From DATEGZ01 sp035279905 (lineage in GTDB: Bacteria; Acidobacteriota; Vicinamibacteria; Vicinamibacterales; SCN-69-37): a stretch of DNA of 64,000 nt. The stretch lies in NCBI GenBank assembly GCA_035279905.1, contig DATEGZ010000092.1, positions 35,126 to 99,125 on the forward strand, in the 5' to 3' direction. Below the pieces are notes generated by a model, which saw only the letters and a list, made by a program, of their open reading frames with translations, had not been told where the DNA came from and searched no databases. Shown one piece after another: positions 7,670-15,608 of the stretch; the first letter of the stretch is position 1; each line of letters starts with the position of its first letter. The position numbers were made by a program, and so were the translations under genes.

Positions 7670-9352
7670 CTACTTCTTCTTCGGCTGGAACAGATCACGC
7701 AGCCAGTTGATGACGGTGTCGGTCACCTGCGGGGCCACGGTACGCGCCTTGAGGCTGTCGTACTCGTCGACCTCGCCGGTGGTCGCCGGCACGAGCCGGT
7801 GATTCACGCCGGGCACAATCACTTTCATCGTCGCGCTGGCCGGCAGCTTGGTTCGCGCGCGCCCGAGCGTCTCGAGCCGATCCGCGTTGGCGACCGGAAA
7901 TTCAGTGTCGAGTGCGCCCTGGACGATGAGCAGCGGTTGATCGACGCGCGGAATGATCGTCGCCGGGTCGAACATCAACCAGCTCCTGAAGAGCGTCGTG
8001 TCTGCCTGGCGCCGCACGTCCGCCGGCACGCCTTCCCAGCCCGTGCCCTTGATCGCCGCGTCGAGAATCTGGGTCTGGAGCGCAATCTTCGATTGCCGCT
8101 CGGCGTCGGGCATCTTCATGAGGCTGAGCGCGTGGCGCTGCTGCTCGAGCGTCACTTCGCGCCCGGTCATGCCGCCGGCACCCAGGAGCGCGACGCCCTT
8201 GATGCGCTTCTCGCGATCCGCGGCGAGGAGCGCCGGCGCGCCGCCGTCGCCCAGCGCCACCACCGCAATGCGGTCCTCGTCCACGTCCTTGCGGTCGCGC
8301 AGGAACTTCACGGCGACGAGGATGTCGTCGGCGTAGTCGGTGATGGTCACCTTCTCGGTGCGGCCCCCGCTCTGGCCCGTGCCGCGTTTGTCGTAGCGGA
8401 CCACGAAGAACCCGGCGTTGGCGAGCGCGCCGGCGATCTGTCCGAAGATCGGCATGCCCGCGATCGCTTCCTCGCGGTCCTGCGGACCGGAGGCGCCGAC
8501 GAGGATGACCGCCGGCGATTTCGCCGCGCCATTCGACGCCGTCGTCACCGTCGCGCCGAGGTTGAAGCCGTTGTTGGGAATGAAGAGCGTCGAGTCGCCG
8601 GCGTTCTTCGTGAACTCCTCGCGCGTCATCACGGACGAAAGATCGTCGCGCAGCACGACCAGCGACTGCGCCGGGATCGCGATCCGCGCGAGGTGGCTGC
8701 GCGTGTCGACCCACAGCTCGACCGCCATGGAGCCCTGCGGCAGGGTGAACGTCAGATCGACCTGCTTGAGATCGATCGGTCCGGTCGGCGTCGAGAAGCG
8801 CCGATCGCTGATGCGATCGACCGTGGCAGACGCCTCGCCGTCAGGCGCGATGTAGATCGGGAATCGCGTGCCGGCCGACGCGCTGCCAAGGCGCATCGCG
8901 AGCGCCTCATACGAGCCGTAAAAGTTGCTCGGCATCACGATGGTGCGCGGCGTCACCTGCTGCAGCGCCGATCCCTTCTGTCCGGCTTGCATGACGTCGA
9001 CGTTGACCGTCGTGAGGCCGAAGCTCGCGGCGAGGGAAATCAACTGGCCCTTGAGCACGCCTTCGATCGTCAGGCGCTGCGGCTGCCAGTCCGGCGTGTA
9101 GATGACGTTGAACCTCGTCACGACGAGATCGATGGGCGCGATCTGCCGGCCCGACGACGAGATCTCGTAGCCGCCGGCCGACTGCGTGACGGCGACCGTC
9201 TCGAATCCGACGCGCGCGCCGCGGACGACGATGTTGAACGTCGCGGTCTGGCTGGTTTGACCCGTCTGCGCGGCGACGTGTCCGCCGGCCGCCATTGTGA
9301 GACCGAGAATCGCAACGATAAGATGGCCGGAGCACCTCCGGATGGACCGCAT
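7670..9352 (-). CDS. Secreted alpha/beta-hydrolase-fold protein lacking the nucleophile serine
   Basis: 560 aa from ATG 9352, giving a signal peptide (MRSIRRCSGHLIVAILGLTM, cleavage near AAQ). Residues about 30-290 form an unassigned beta-rich domain. About 290-560 is an alpha/beta-hydrolase domain like secreted dienelactone hydrolase/S9-type esterases, with YDKRGTGQSGG, an Asp after LIVQGALDTEFP and a terminal His in VPGVNHRLV. The nucleophile elbow reads VALGDGGAPALL where GHSxGG is expected, so the serine is replaced by Gly. It may be a binding protein or use another mechanism. Its 5' end overlaps the divergent ygfZ start by 11 bases. Confidence 0.75.
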   Translation of the reverse strand: MRSIRRCSGHLIVAILGLTMAAGGHVAAQTGQTSQTATFNIVVRGARVGFETVAVTQSAGGYEISSSGRQIAPIDLVVTRFNVIYTPDWQPQRLTIEGVLKGQLISLAASFGLTTVNVDVMQAGQKGSALQQVTPRTIVMPSNFYGSYEALAMRLGSASAGTRFPIYIAPDGEASATVDRISDRRFSTPTGPIDLKQVDLTFTLPQGSMAVELWVDTRSHLARIAIPAQSLVVLRDDLSSVMTREEFTKNAGDSTLFIPNNGFNLGATVTTASNGAAKSPAVILVGASGPQDREEAIAGMPIFGQIAGALANAGFFVVRYDKRGTGQSGGRTEKVTITDYADDILVAVKFLRDRKDVDEDRIAVVALGDGGAPALLAADREKRIKGVALLGAGGMTGREVTLEQQRHALSLMKMPDAERQSKIALQTQILDAAIKGTGWEGVPADVRRQADTTLFRSWLMFDPATIIPRVDQPLLIVQGALDTEFPVANADRLETLGRARTKLPASATMKVIVPGVNHRLVPATTGEVDEYDSLKARTVAPQVTDTVINWLRDLFQPKKK

Positions 9353-10331
9353 CACCAACCAGTATCGCATCATCGCCGCCGGGGCCGGGTGGATCGACCG
9401 ATCCCGGCGCGGACGGCTGAAATTTGAGGGGAAAGACGCGCGCGCGTTCCTGCAGGCGCTCGTGACGAACGATCTCGACGCGATCGCTCCGGGCTCGGGC
9501 ATCGACGCGGCGTACCTCACGCCACAAGGGCGGATGATCGCGATGCTGCGGATCCTCGTGTCCGCGAGCGATCTGCTCGTCGACGTCGCGCCTGGGCAGG
9601 CAGCGGACCTTGCGACGCGTTTCGATCGGCTGATCTTCACGGAACAAGTGACGGTGACCGACGTCACCGAGGCGACGACAGCGATCTGCGTGGTCGGTGG
9701 CGATGCCGCGGGCGTCGTCGCGCGCGTGGTCGGTCTTGACCGCGCGCCGATTGCGGCGCTCGCGTCGCTCGGGCATCTTGCGTCTGGAGACACGCAGGTC
9801 GTTCGCGTCGATGACGCGCCGCTGCCCGGCTACGTGATCTGGGCGCCGGTCGCCACGCGACAGACGCTGATCGACCGCCTGGTCGATGCCGGAGCCGTCG
9901 AGATCGATCCGACGCTCGACCAGGCGCTGCGGATCGAGGCTGGGCGGCCCGAGTTCGGCGTCGACATGACGGACGACACGATCCCGCTCGAGGCGGGCCT
10001 GCTCGAGCGCGCGATCAGCACCACGAAGGGCTGCTACGTCGGGCAGGAAGTGATCATCCGCGTGCTGCATCGCGGGGCAGGGCGCGTGGCGAAGCGGCTC
10101 GTGCGGTTGACGTTCGAGTCCGATGTGACGTCGCCGCCCCAGGCCGGGACGCCGCTCGTCGCGGATGACAAAGAGACCGGCCGCATCACGAGCGCGGCCT
10201 GGTTGCCTGGCCGCGATCGCGTGATCGCGCTCGGCTACGTGCATCGAGACGCCGCGACCGCCGGCGCGCGCGTGCTGGCGCGCACTGCGGACGGCGATCT
10301 GGCCGCAGAGATCACCGGATTCGCCGGCTGA
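9342..10331 (+). CDS. ygfZ: Folate-binding YgfZ/GcvT-like protein (Fe-S cluster maintenance)
   Basis: 329 aa. The family signature KGCYVGQE is present in TTKGCYVGQEVIIRVLHRG, with the GcvT-like N-terminal fold (KFEGKDARAFLQALVTND, LTPQGRMIAML). YgfZ/IbaG-type proteins assist repair or assembly of Fe-S enzymes such as MiaB, using folate. Start ATG 9342 gives MDRITNQYRII. An upstream ATG at 9297 would extend into the divergent gene and lacks a ribosome site. No obvious Shine-Dalgarno precedes 9342. Confidence 0.86.
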   Translation: MDRITNQYRIIAAGAGWIDRSRRGRLKFEGKDARAFLQALVTNDLDAIAPGSGIDAAYLTPQGRMIAMLRILVSASDLLVDVAPGQAADLATRFDRLIFTEQVTVTDVTEATTAICVVGGDAAGVVARVVGLDRAPIAALASLGHLASGDTQVVRVDDAPLPGYVIWAPVATRQTLIDRLVDAGAVEIDPTLDQALRIEAGRPEFGVDMTDDTIPLEAGLLERAISTTKGCYVGQEVIIRVLHRGAGRVAKRLVRLTFESDVTSPPQAGTPLVADDKETGRITSAAWLPGRDRVIALGYVHRDAATAGARVLARTADGDLAAEITGFAG

Positions 10332-10349
10332 CGCGCGAACGCCCGTTCC

Positions 10350-10363
10350 TGAGATCGATCTCA
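10350..10363. promoter_or_regulatory. 14-bp perfect palindrome before the cytochrome gene
   Basis: TGAGATCGATCTCA lies 40 bases before the cytochrome ATG and just after ygfZ. It is nested between GCCC and GGGC. It could be an operator for the cytochrome/cupredoxin operon or a weak terminator for ygfZ; there is no T-run, so an operator is slightly preferred. Confidence 0.4.
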
Positions 10364-10402
10364 AGTTTGGGCGCTCGACTACGACTCCATATAGTCCCCA
10401 GG

Positions 10403-11470
10403 ATGCGTTGGCGGATCGGGGTCCTCGTCGGAGCCGTGTGCTTCCTGGCCGTATCCGTGGCCTCGGCTCAAACGCCGCCGACACCGACGACGATCCCGGA
10501 GATGTGGAACGCGTGGTGCGCGCGCTGCCACGCGAAAGACGGCACCGGAAGAGTCGCCGAGCCCACGGTCAAGATTCAGCCGCGCGACTTCACCGAGTGC
10601 AAGTCCGCGACGGGCGAAGCCGATCCCGACTGGGCGCTCGCGATCTCGAAGGGCGGGCCCGCCGTCGGCTTGTCGGATCAGATGCCGGCGTTCGGCGACT
10701 CGCTCAAATCTGAGCAGATCGACGGGTTTGTCGCGTACCTCCACGCGCTCTGCACCGAGAAGGGCTGGCCCGACGGCAACCTGAATCTGCCGCGGCCGAT
10801 CTTCACCGAGAAGGCGTTTCCTGAAGACGAGTTCGTCATCGCGCCGGTCGCGACGCACGTGAAGGACCAGCCGACGACGTGGAGCATCTCGAACGTTTTC
10901 GAAAAGCGCCTCAGCAAGCGGTTCCAGATCGAGCTCGACATGCCGGTCTCGTCGGTGAGCGGGCCGAGCGGCCGCGCGACGGGCTACGCCGACACCGAGC
11001 TGGGCCTCAAGACCGTGCTCAATCCCAACGCGAAGAATCACCTCGCGACCTTCGGGTTCGATTTCGTCATTCCGACCGGCAGCGACTCGAAAGGGCTGAG
11101 CGAGGGCGCGGGATTCGAGCCGTATATCGCGACGGCGAGCGCGTGGGGCACGACGTATCTGCAGACGCAGTTCAAGCTCGAGCTGCCGAAGGACAACACG
11201 TGGGACAACAAGGTCGGCGTGTACCGGTTGTACGTCGGGCGCGATCTGAATCTCACGCCGCGCGGCTGGACGCTGGGCGTCGAGCTGACGGGTGAAAACG
11301 ACGAGGCGGCGATCACGCCGCAGTTTCGCAAGGGCCTGACGCCGACCGGCGCGATCGCGATGGGATTCGGCGTCTCGCTGCCGGTGAGCAAGCGCGACGA
11401 GCAGGGCGTCGCTTACGTGGGTTTCCTCTTATGGGAATTTCTCGAAAAACCGTATATCTCGCGGCGCTGA
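10403..11470 (+). CDS. Exported c-type cytochrome with a C-terminal beta-barrel-like domain
   Basis: 355 aa. Signal peptide MRWRIGVLVGAVCFLAVSVA with cleavage near ASA-Q. One heme c site, CARCH (Cys39, Cys42, His43), lies in a monoheme cytochrome domain with a candidate axial Met in DQMPAFGD. From about residue 145 the protein changes to a beta-strand-rich region (RFQIELDMPVSS, ATFGFDFVIPTGSD, GWTLGVELTGEN) resembling outer-membrane transporter-type barrels of the phenol-pathway MetA kind. The fusion suggests a heme domain attached at the outer membrane. ATG 10403 is chosen because it starts the signal peptide. Its 3' end overlaps the cupredoxin gene by 40 bases, implying co-translation. Confidence 0.8.
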   Translation: MRWRIGVLVGAVCFLAVSVASAQTPPTPTTIPEMWNAWCARCHAKDGTGRVAEPTVKIQPRDFTECKSATGEADPDWALAISKGGPAVGLSDQMPAFGDSLKSEQIDGFVAYLHALCTEKGWPDGNLNLPRPIFTEKAFPEDEFVIAPVATHVKDQPTTWSISNVFEKRLSKRFQIELDMPVSSVSGPSGRATGYADTELGLKTVLNPNAKNHLATFGFDFVIPTGSDSKGLSEGAGFEPYIATASAWGTTYLQTQFKLELPKDNTWDNKVGVYRLYVGRDLNLTPRGWTLGVELTGENDEAAITPQFRKGLTPTGAIAMGFGVSLPVSKRDEQGVAYVGFLLWEFLEKPYISRR

Positions 11471-12123
11471 CGTGCGCCGCGGCGATCGCGTTGGCCGGCC
11501 CGTCCGTGCGCGCGGGCGCCGGCGGCACCGTGACCGGCACGATCACGACGAAGGAAGCGGCGATGAAGCCGATTCCCGTCACGATCGATCCCGGCGTGTG
11601 CGGGCAGTCGCTGCCCAACGAGGCGATCGAAGTGGACGGCACCGGTCATCTCGCGAACGTCGTTGTCACGGCGACGGGCGTGAAGGTGCAGGCGCCGGCT
11701 GACGCGCCGCTCAACAACGAGAAGTGCTCGTTCGTGCCGCGCGTCGCGACGCTCCGTCCCGGCGGCTCGGTGAAGATGACGAGCAAGGATCCGATCCTGC
11801 ACACAATGCACGCCGCGGCGGCCGACGGCAAGGCGTACTTCAACGTCAGCATGCCGATTCCGAATCTGACGATCTCCAAGCCGCTCGACAAGCCGGGCGT
11901 CGTCACGCTGTCGTGCAGCACGCACACCTGGATGCGCGGCTACCTGTTCGTGACCGACGAGCTGTCGGGGATCAGCGGGCGCGACGGCAAGTTCCAGCTC
12001 GACAACGTGCCCGCGGGCGTCGTCGAGCTGCGATTCTGGCACGAGACGCTCAAGGCGGCGCCGATCAAGGTGACCGTCAAGGACGGGCAGAGCGTCAGCG
12101 TGGACGTGGTGCTGGCGAAGTAA
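11431..12123 (+). CDS. Exported cupredoxin-like copper protein with a carboxypeptidase-regulatory-like tail
   Basis: 230 aa with a signal peptide (about 1-28). A plastocyanin-like site can be read: His124 in PILHTMH, then Cys162, His165 and Met168 in LSCSTHTWMRGYLFV, the usual type 1 copper order. The last ~50 residues (GKFQLDNVPAGVVELRFWHE) form a prealbumin-like regulatory domain. It starts inside the cytochrome gene, so the pair probably passes electrons in the periplasm. It converges on mutT with a 29-base overlap. Confidence 0.8.
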   Translation: MGISRKTVYLAALTCAAAIALAGPSVRAGAGGTVTGTITTKEAAMKPIPVTIDPGVCGQSLPNEAIEVDGTGHLANVVVTATGVKVQAPADAPLNNEKCSFVPRVATLRPGGSVKMTSKDPILHTMHAAAADGKAYFNVSMPIPNLTISKPLDKPGVVTLSCSTHTWMRGYLFVTDELSGISGRDGKFQLDNVPAGVVELRFWHETLKAAPIKVTVKDGQSVSVDVVLAK

Positions 12124-12511
12124 GCAATCGATCGATCAGCGCGCGATCGGCCGCGGGGAACTCGAGCGTGTCCAGCGAGTCGCGCGCGACCCATTGCATT
12201 TGCTGACCGAGGCGCGCCTCCGGGTCGCCGGCAATCGCCGCGCGCCGGAAGTGCAATCGCACCGTGCGATCGGGATACGCGTGATCGATGACGATGATCT
12301 CGTCGCCGATCGTCGCGCGGACGCCGAGCTCCTCCATCAGCTCGCGCGCGAGGCACGCGTCATGCGATTCGCCCGGCTCGCACTTGCCGCCGGGAAACTC
12401 CCACAGACCGGGCAGATGGCCGTGATCGAGCCGGCGCGTGACGAGGAATCGCCCGTCGCGCTCGATGACCGCTGCGAGGACGACGATTGGCGCGCGGCCG
12501 TCAGCGCTCAT
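12095..12511 (-). CDS. mutT: MutT-family Nudix hydrolase (8-oxo-dGTP diphosphatase-like)
   Basis: 138 aa. The complete Nudix box GGKCEPGESHDACLARELMEELGV (written here only as a match to G-x5-E-x7-REUxEExGU) has all catalytic glutamates. The preceding LPGLWEFPGG is typical of MutT, which removes oxidised dGTP from the nucleotide pool. ATG 12511 lies 11 bases inside the end of mutY, so translation is coupled. Confidence 0.86.
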   Translation of the reverse strand: MSADGRAPIVVLAAVIERDGRFLVTRRLDHGHLPGLWEFPGGKCEPGESHDACLARELMEELGVRATIGDEIIVIDHAYPDRTVRLHFRRAAIAGDPEARLGQQMQWVARDSLDTLEFPAADRALIDRLLTSPAPRPR

Positions 12512-13196
12512 GGTCGGGGTTGAACGGATACGCGCGGCATTTCGATGTCATCGGGCAAATCAGGCACTCGGGCTTGCGCGCGCGGCAGACCGTCGCGCCA
12601 AAGTCCATCAGCGCCTGATTGAAGTCGAAGACGTGCCGGTGGGGCAGCACGGCGCGCGAGATCTCCCAGAGGTGACGCTCGGTCGCGTGCGCCCGCGGAT
12701 TGCCGCGGGCGAGGAAGACGCGAAAGAGCACGCGCGCGACGTTCGTGTCGAGAATCGCGGCGCGCTTGCCGAACGCGAAGCTCATCACCGCGCCGGCCGT
12801 GTACTCGCCGATGCCCTTGAACGATCGCAGCGTCGGCTCGTCGTCGGGCAGCTGGCCGCCGTACTTCGTGACGGCTTCGCGCGCGATCGCGTGCAGGCGC
12901 CGCGGCCGTATGTTGTAGCCGAGCGGGTACCACGTGCGCACGACCTCGGCTTCCGGCGCCTGGGCGAGCGCGTCGAACGTCGGATAGCGAATCAGCCACT
13001 CCTCGTACTTGGGCAGCACGCGATCGACCTGCGTCTGCTGGAGCATGACCTCGGACACCAGGATGCGGTACGGGTCGCGCGTCTCGCGCCACGGGAGATC
13101 CCGTCCGTGCTTGCGGTACCAGGTCAGGAGCCGGCGGCGGAACCATTGACGCTGTGGCGGCGTGGGCAGGGGCTGGCGCTTTTGGCGTCGCGGCAC
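12501..13196 (-). CDS. mutY: A/G-specific adenine glycosylase, short form without the C-terminal domain
   Basis: 231 aa. It removes adenine mispaired with 8-oxoguanine. Catalytic Glu is in SEVMLQQTQV, catalytic Asp in LDTNVARVL, and the helix-hairpin-helix in FKGIGEYTAGAV. The [4Fe-4S] cysteines are in CRARKPECLICPMTSKC (C-x6-C-x2-C-x5-C). Standard MutY is about 350 aa and carries a MutT-like C-terminal domain that reads the 8-oxoG. Here the protein ends just after the cluster and a separate MutT is encoded next. The start is GTG 13196 with TATTAT 6 bases upstream, suggesting a leaderless message. Confidence 0.87.
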   Translation of the reverse strand: MPRRQKRQPLPTPPQRQWFRRRLLTWYRKHGRDLPWRETRDPYRILVSEVMLQQTQVDRVLPKYEEWLIRYPTFDALAQAPEAEVVRTWYPLGYNIRPRRLHAIAREAVTKYGGQLPDDEPTLRSFKGIGEYTAGAVMSFAFGKRAAILDTNVARVLFRVFLARGNPRAHATERHLWEISRAVLPHRHVFDFNQALMDFGATVCRARKPECLICPMTSKCRAYPFNPDHER

Positions 13197-13220
13197 GGTG
13201 CCATAATAGGGGACCTCAGA

Positions 13221-13273
13221 CGAGACCTGTCCCCGTTTCGGCCAAAACTGTGGAAAAGAGATCCGTCCCCCTC
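13221..13273 (+). repeat. Dispersed repeat copy 1 (supplies a start codon)
   Basis: CGAGACCTGTCCCC, a 13-base spacer, then CTGTGGAAAA followed by AGATCCG-type and CCCCCTC blocks. The same arrangement with identical spacing recurs at 30589-30641. Related blocks occur in the palindrome at 2193-2335. The GTG inside CTGTGG is the apparent start codon of the downstream gene. Confidence 0.8.
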
Positions 13274-13804
13274 TACACCAAGACCGGCGACAGCGGAGAG
13301 ACCGCGCTGTTTGATGGGACGAGAGTGTCGAAGGCGGATCCGCGCGTGGAGGCCTACGGCGGGGTGGATGAGCTGAACGCGTGGCTCGGGCTCGCGCGGG
13401 CGAATCGCGTCGGCGAGGATCTCGACGCGATGCTCGACGAGATCCAGCGCGACCTGTTCGCGCTGGGCGCGCTGCTCGCCGATCCGCGGCACAAGATCGC
13501 CGCGCGCGTCGAGAAGGCGAAGCTCGGCGAGGCCGACGTCGCCAAGCTCGAGAAATGGATCGACGCGCTCGACAGCACGCTGCCGCCGCTGCGTCGGTTC
13601 ATCCTCGCCGGCGGCGCCCCGGCCGGCGCGCTGCTGCATCTGTCGCGGACTGTGTGCCGGCGCGCCGAGCGCGCGATCGTCGCGCTCGGATCGGACGCCG
13701 TCGATCCGCTCGTCGTCGTGTACGTGAACCGGCTGTCGGATCTTCTTTTCGTCATGGCGAGGGCCGCCAACGCCCGCGCGGGCGGGGCCGAGATCGAGTG
13801 GTAG
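13250..13804 (+). CDS. PduO-type cob(I)alamin adenosyltransferase
   Basis: 184 aa. It attaches the adenosyl group to cobalamin. Motifs: YTKTGDSGETALFDGTRV (ATP binding), RVEAYGGVDELNAWLG, and RTVCRRAERAIVAL with YVNRLSDLLFVMAR. The only plausible start before the conserved block is GTG 13250. It lies inside a dispersed repeat, so residues 1-8 (VEKRSVPL) are repeat-encoded and no ribosome site is evident. The stop overlaps the hpnC start by 7 bases, although the two functions are unrelated. Confidence 0.9.
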   Translation: MEKRSVPLYTKTGDSGETALFDGTRVSKADPRVEAYGGVDELNAWLGLARANRVGEDLDAMLDEIQRDLFALGALLADPRHKIAARVEKAKLGEADVAKLEKWIDALDSTLPPLRRFILAGGAPAGALLHLSRTVCRRAERAIVALGSDAVDPLVVVYVNRLSDLLFVMARAANARAGGAEIEW

Positions 13805-14748
13805 CGGACGCGGCATACGCCGCCTGCCTCAGGCTGGCGCGGCAGCACTACGAGAACTTTCCGGTCGCGTCGCGGCTCCTGCCGGCGGAGGCGCGCCCGC
13901 ACATCGCCGCCGTTTACGCGTTTGCCCGCATCGCCGACGACTTCGCCGACGAGGGCGACCGGTCCGACGAGGCGCGCCTCGCGCTGCTCGACGGCTGGCA
14001 GGCGCATCTGCATCGCGCGGCGGCCGGCCAGCTGCCGGCGGACGGATCGGACGAGTCCGCCATCTTCGTGGCCCTGGGCGAAACGATGCGCCGGTGCGGC
14101 CTGGAAGTGACGCTCTTCGACGACCTGCTCAGCGCGTTCAAGCAGGACGTCGTGACGAAGCGCTACCAGACGTGGGAGGAGCTGCTCGACTACTGCCGGC
14201 GGTCGGCCAACCCGGTCGGCCGGCTCGTCCTGCGCATCGCGGGCTACCGCGACCGCCAGCTCGACGAGTGGTCCGACGCCGTGTGCACCGCGCTCCAGCT
14301 CGCGAACTTCTGGCAGGATCTCGAGATCGACTGGCGCAAGGGCCGCGTGTACCTGCCGCTTTCGATCGTGCAGGCAGCGAATGCCGATTTGCAGGATCTC
14401 GGACGCCGGCGAATGTCGCCCGAGTGGCAGCGCGCGCTCTCGGACGTCACGGGCAGGACGCGCGCGCTCTTCGCGTCCGGCCGGCCGGTCGCCGACGGCG
14501 TGCGCGGTCGTCTGCGTTGGGAACTGCGCGCGACCTGGCTCGGCGGCATGCGCATCCTCGATAAACTCGAGCGCGCGAAGTTCGATGTGTTTCGCAAGCG
14601 CCCCAAGTTGGGTGGGGCGGACATGCTGCCGATCGCGTGGCGAACGATCACTTGGCAAGGAAGGGCGCAGCGAGCGGCGCGGGGCAATGGGGCCCCGCAA
14701 GCGAGCGAGCTAGGCGGGGTGCAGGGGCCCCCGCCGATCAAGAAATGA
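13798..14748 (+). CDS. hpnC: Squalene synthase HpnC (hydroxysqualene synthase)
   Basis: 316 aa, trans-isoprenyl diphosphate synthase fold. In the HpnCDE route HpnC converts presqualene diphosphate to hydroxysqualene. Aspartate-rich motif ARIADDFADEGD and the second region QLANFWQDLEIDW are present. The GTG start overlaps the previous stop, and the TGA overlaps the hpnD ATG (ATGA). The last ~25 residues, after TITWQGRAQRA, are low-complexity and encoded by a GC-rich palindromic repeat also found at 23880-23917, so this tail is unlikely to belong to the original enzyme. Confidence 0.88.
   Translation: MVADAAYAACLRLARQHYENFPVASRLLPAEARPHIAAVYAFARIADDFADEGDRSDEARLALLDGWQAHLHRAAAGQLPADGSDESAIFVALGETMRRCGLEVTLFDDLLSAFKQDVVTKRYQTWEELLDYCRRSANPVGRLVLRIAGYRDRQLDEWSDAVCTALQLANFWQDLEIDWRKGRVYLPLSIVQAANADLQDLGRRRMSPEWQRALSDVTGRTRALFASGRPVADGVRGRLRWELRATWLGGMRILDKLERAKFDVFRKRPKLGGADMLPIAWRTITWQGRAQRAARGNGAPQASELGGVQGPPPIKK
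14666..14708. repeat. GC-rich palindromic repeat inside the hpnC 3' end
   Basis: The block GCGGGGCAATGGGGCCCCGC followed by AAGCGA matches GCGGGGAAATGGGGCCCCGC followed by GAGCGA at 23891-23916, with few differences. Here it is translated as part of HpnC; at 23.9 kb it is intergenic. Confidence 0.7.
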
Positions 14749-15590
14749 CGCGCAAGACGAGTTTCTACTATTCGTTTCTCGTGTTGCCGCAGCCGCAGCG
14801 CCGCGCGATCACGGCCGTCTGGGACTTTTGCCGCGCGGTCGACGATGCGGTCGATCTCGAGACGGACTTCAGCCGCGCGCAGGCCGCGCTGGCCTCATGG
14901 CGGGCTGAAGTAGTCCGCATCTTCGAGCACGGATCGCCGCAGACGCCGCAAGGGCAGGCCCTCCAGCCGTTCGTCGAGCCGTTTCATCTGCCGCGGGTGC
15001 AGTTCGACGCGCTCGTCGACGGCGTCGAGATGGACGCGTCGCCGCGCCGGTACCAGACGTTTGCCGATCTCGAGCCGTACTGTCATCGCGTCGCGTCCGC
15101 TGTCGGCCTGATGTGCGCGGAGATTTTCGGCTATCGCGAGAAAGCGGTGCTCGACTACGCGCGCGATTTGGGCGTCGCGCTTCAGCTCACGAACATTCTG
15201 CGGGACGTCGGCGTCGATTACCGCCGCAATCGCTTCTACATTCCGCTCGAAGATCTGCAGCGATTCGGCGTCACCGAAGCGGACGTCGCGCGCGAAGTCG
15301 AGCAGAGCGGCCGCGGCGTGCAGAATCCGCGTGTCCGCGCCGTGCTCGACCACCAGGCCTCGCGCGCGCGCGTGTTCTTCGCCCGCGCGGTGCGCGTGCT
15401 GCCTCAACAGGACGCGTCGCGGTTCATCGCCGCCGAGATCATGCGCTCGATCTACTTCGAGATGCTGCGCCGGATCGAAGCCGCGGACTTCGACGTGTTC
15501 ACCACCGTGATCCGCGTGCCTCGTCCCGTGCAGGCGCGCCTCGCGCTGCAAGCGTGGTGGCGCCTGCGCGCGCTCCGCGCCGCCGGCTAG
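14745..15590 (+). CDS. hpnD: Presqualene diphosphate synthase HpnD
   Basis: 281 aa. It condenses two farnesyl diphosphates to presqualene diphosphate. FYYSFLVLPQPQRRAITAVW, then the first Asp motif FCRAVDDAVD, and the second QLTNILRDVGVDYRRNRFYIP, are typical of the squalene/phytoene synthase family. Its start overlaps hpnC by 4 bases, and hpnE follows after 18 bases. The hpnC-hpnD-hpnE order is the standard squalene operon. Confidence 0.92.
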   Translation: MTRKTSFYYSFLVLPQPQRRAITAVWDFCRAVDDAVDLETDFSRAQAALASWRAEVVRIFEHGSPQTPQGQALQPFVEPFHLPRVQFDALVDGVEMDASPRRYQTFADLEPYCHRVASAVGLMCAEIFGYREKAVLDYARDLGVALQLTNILRDVGVDYRRNRFYIPLEDLQRFGVTEADVAREVEQSGRGVQNPRVRAVLDHQASRARVFFARAVRVLPQQDASRFIAAEIMRSIYFEMLRRIEAADFDVFTTVIRVPRPVQARLALQAWWRLRALRAAG

Positions 15591-15608
15591 CCGCGTTTTC
15601 AACCACGC

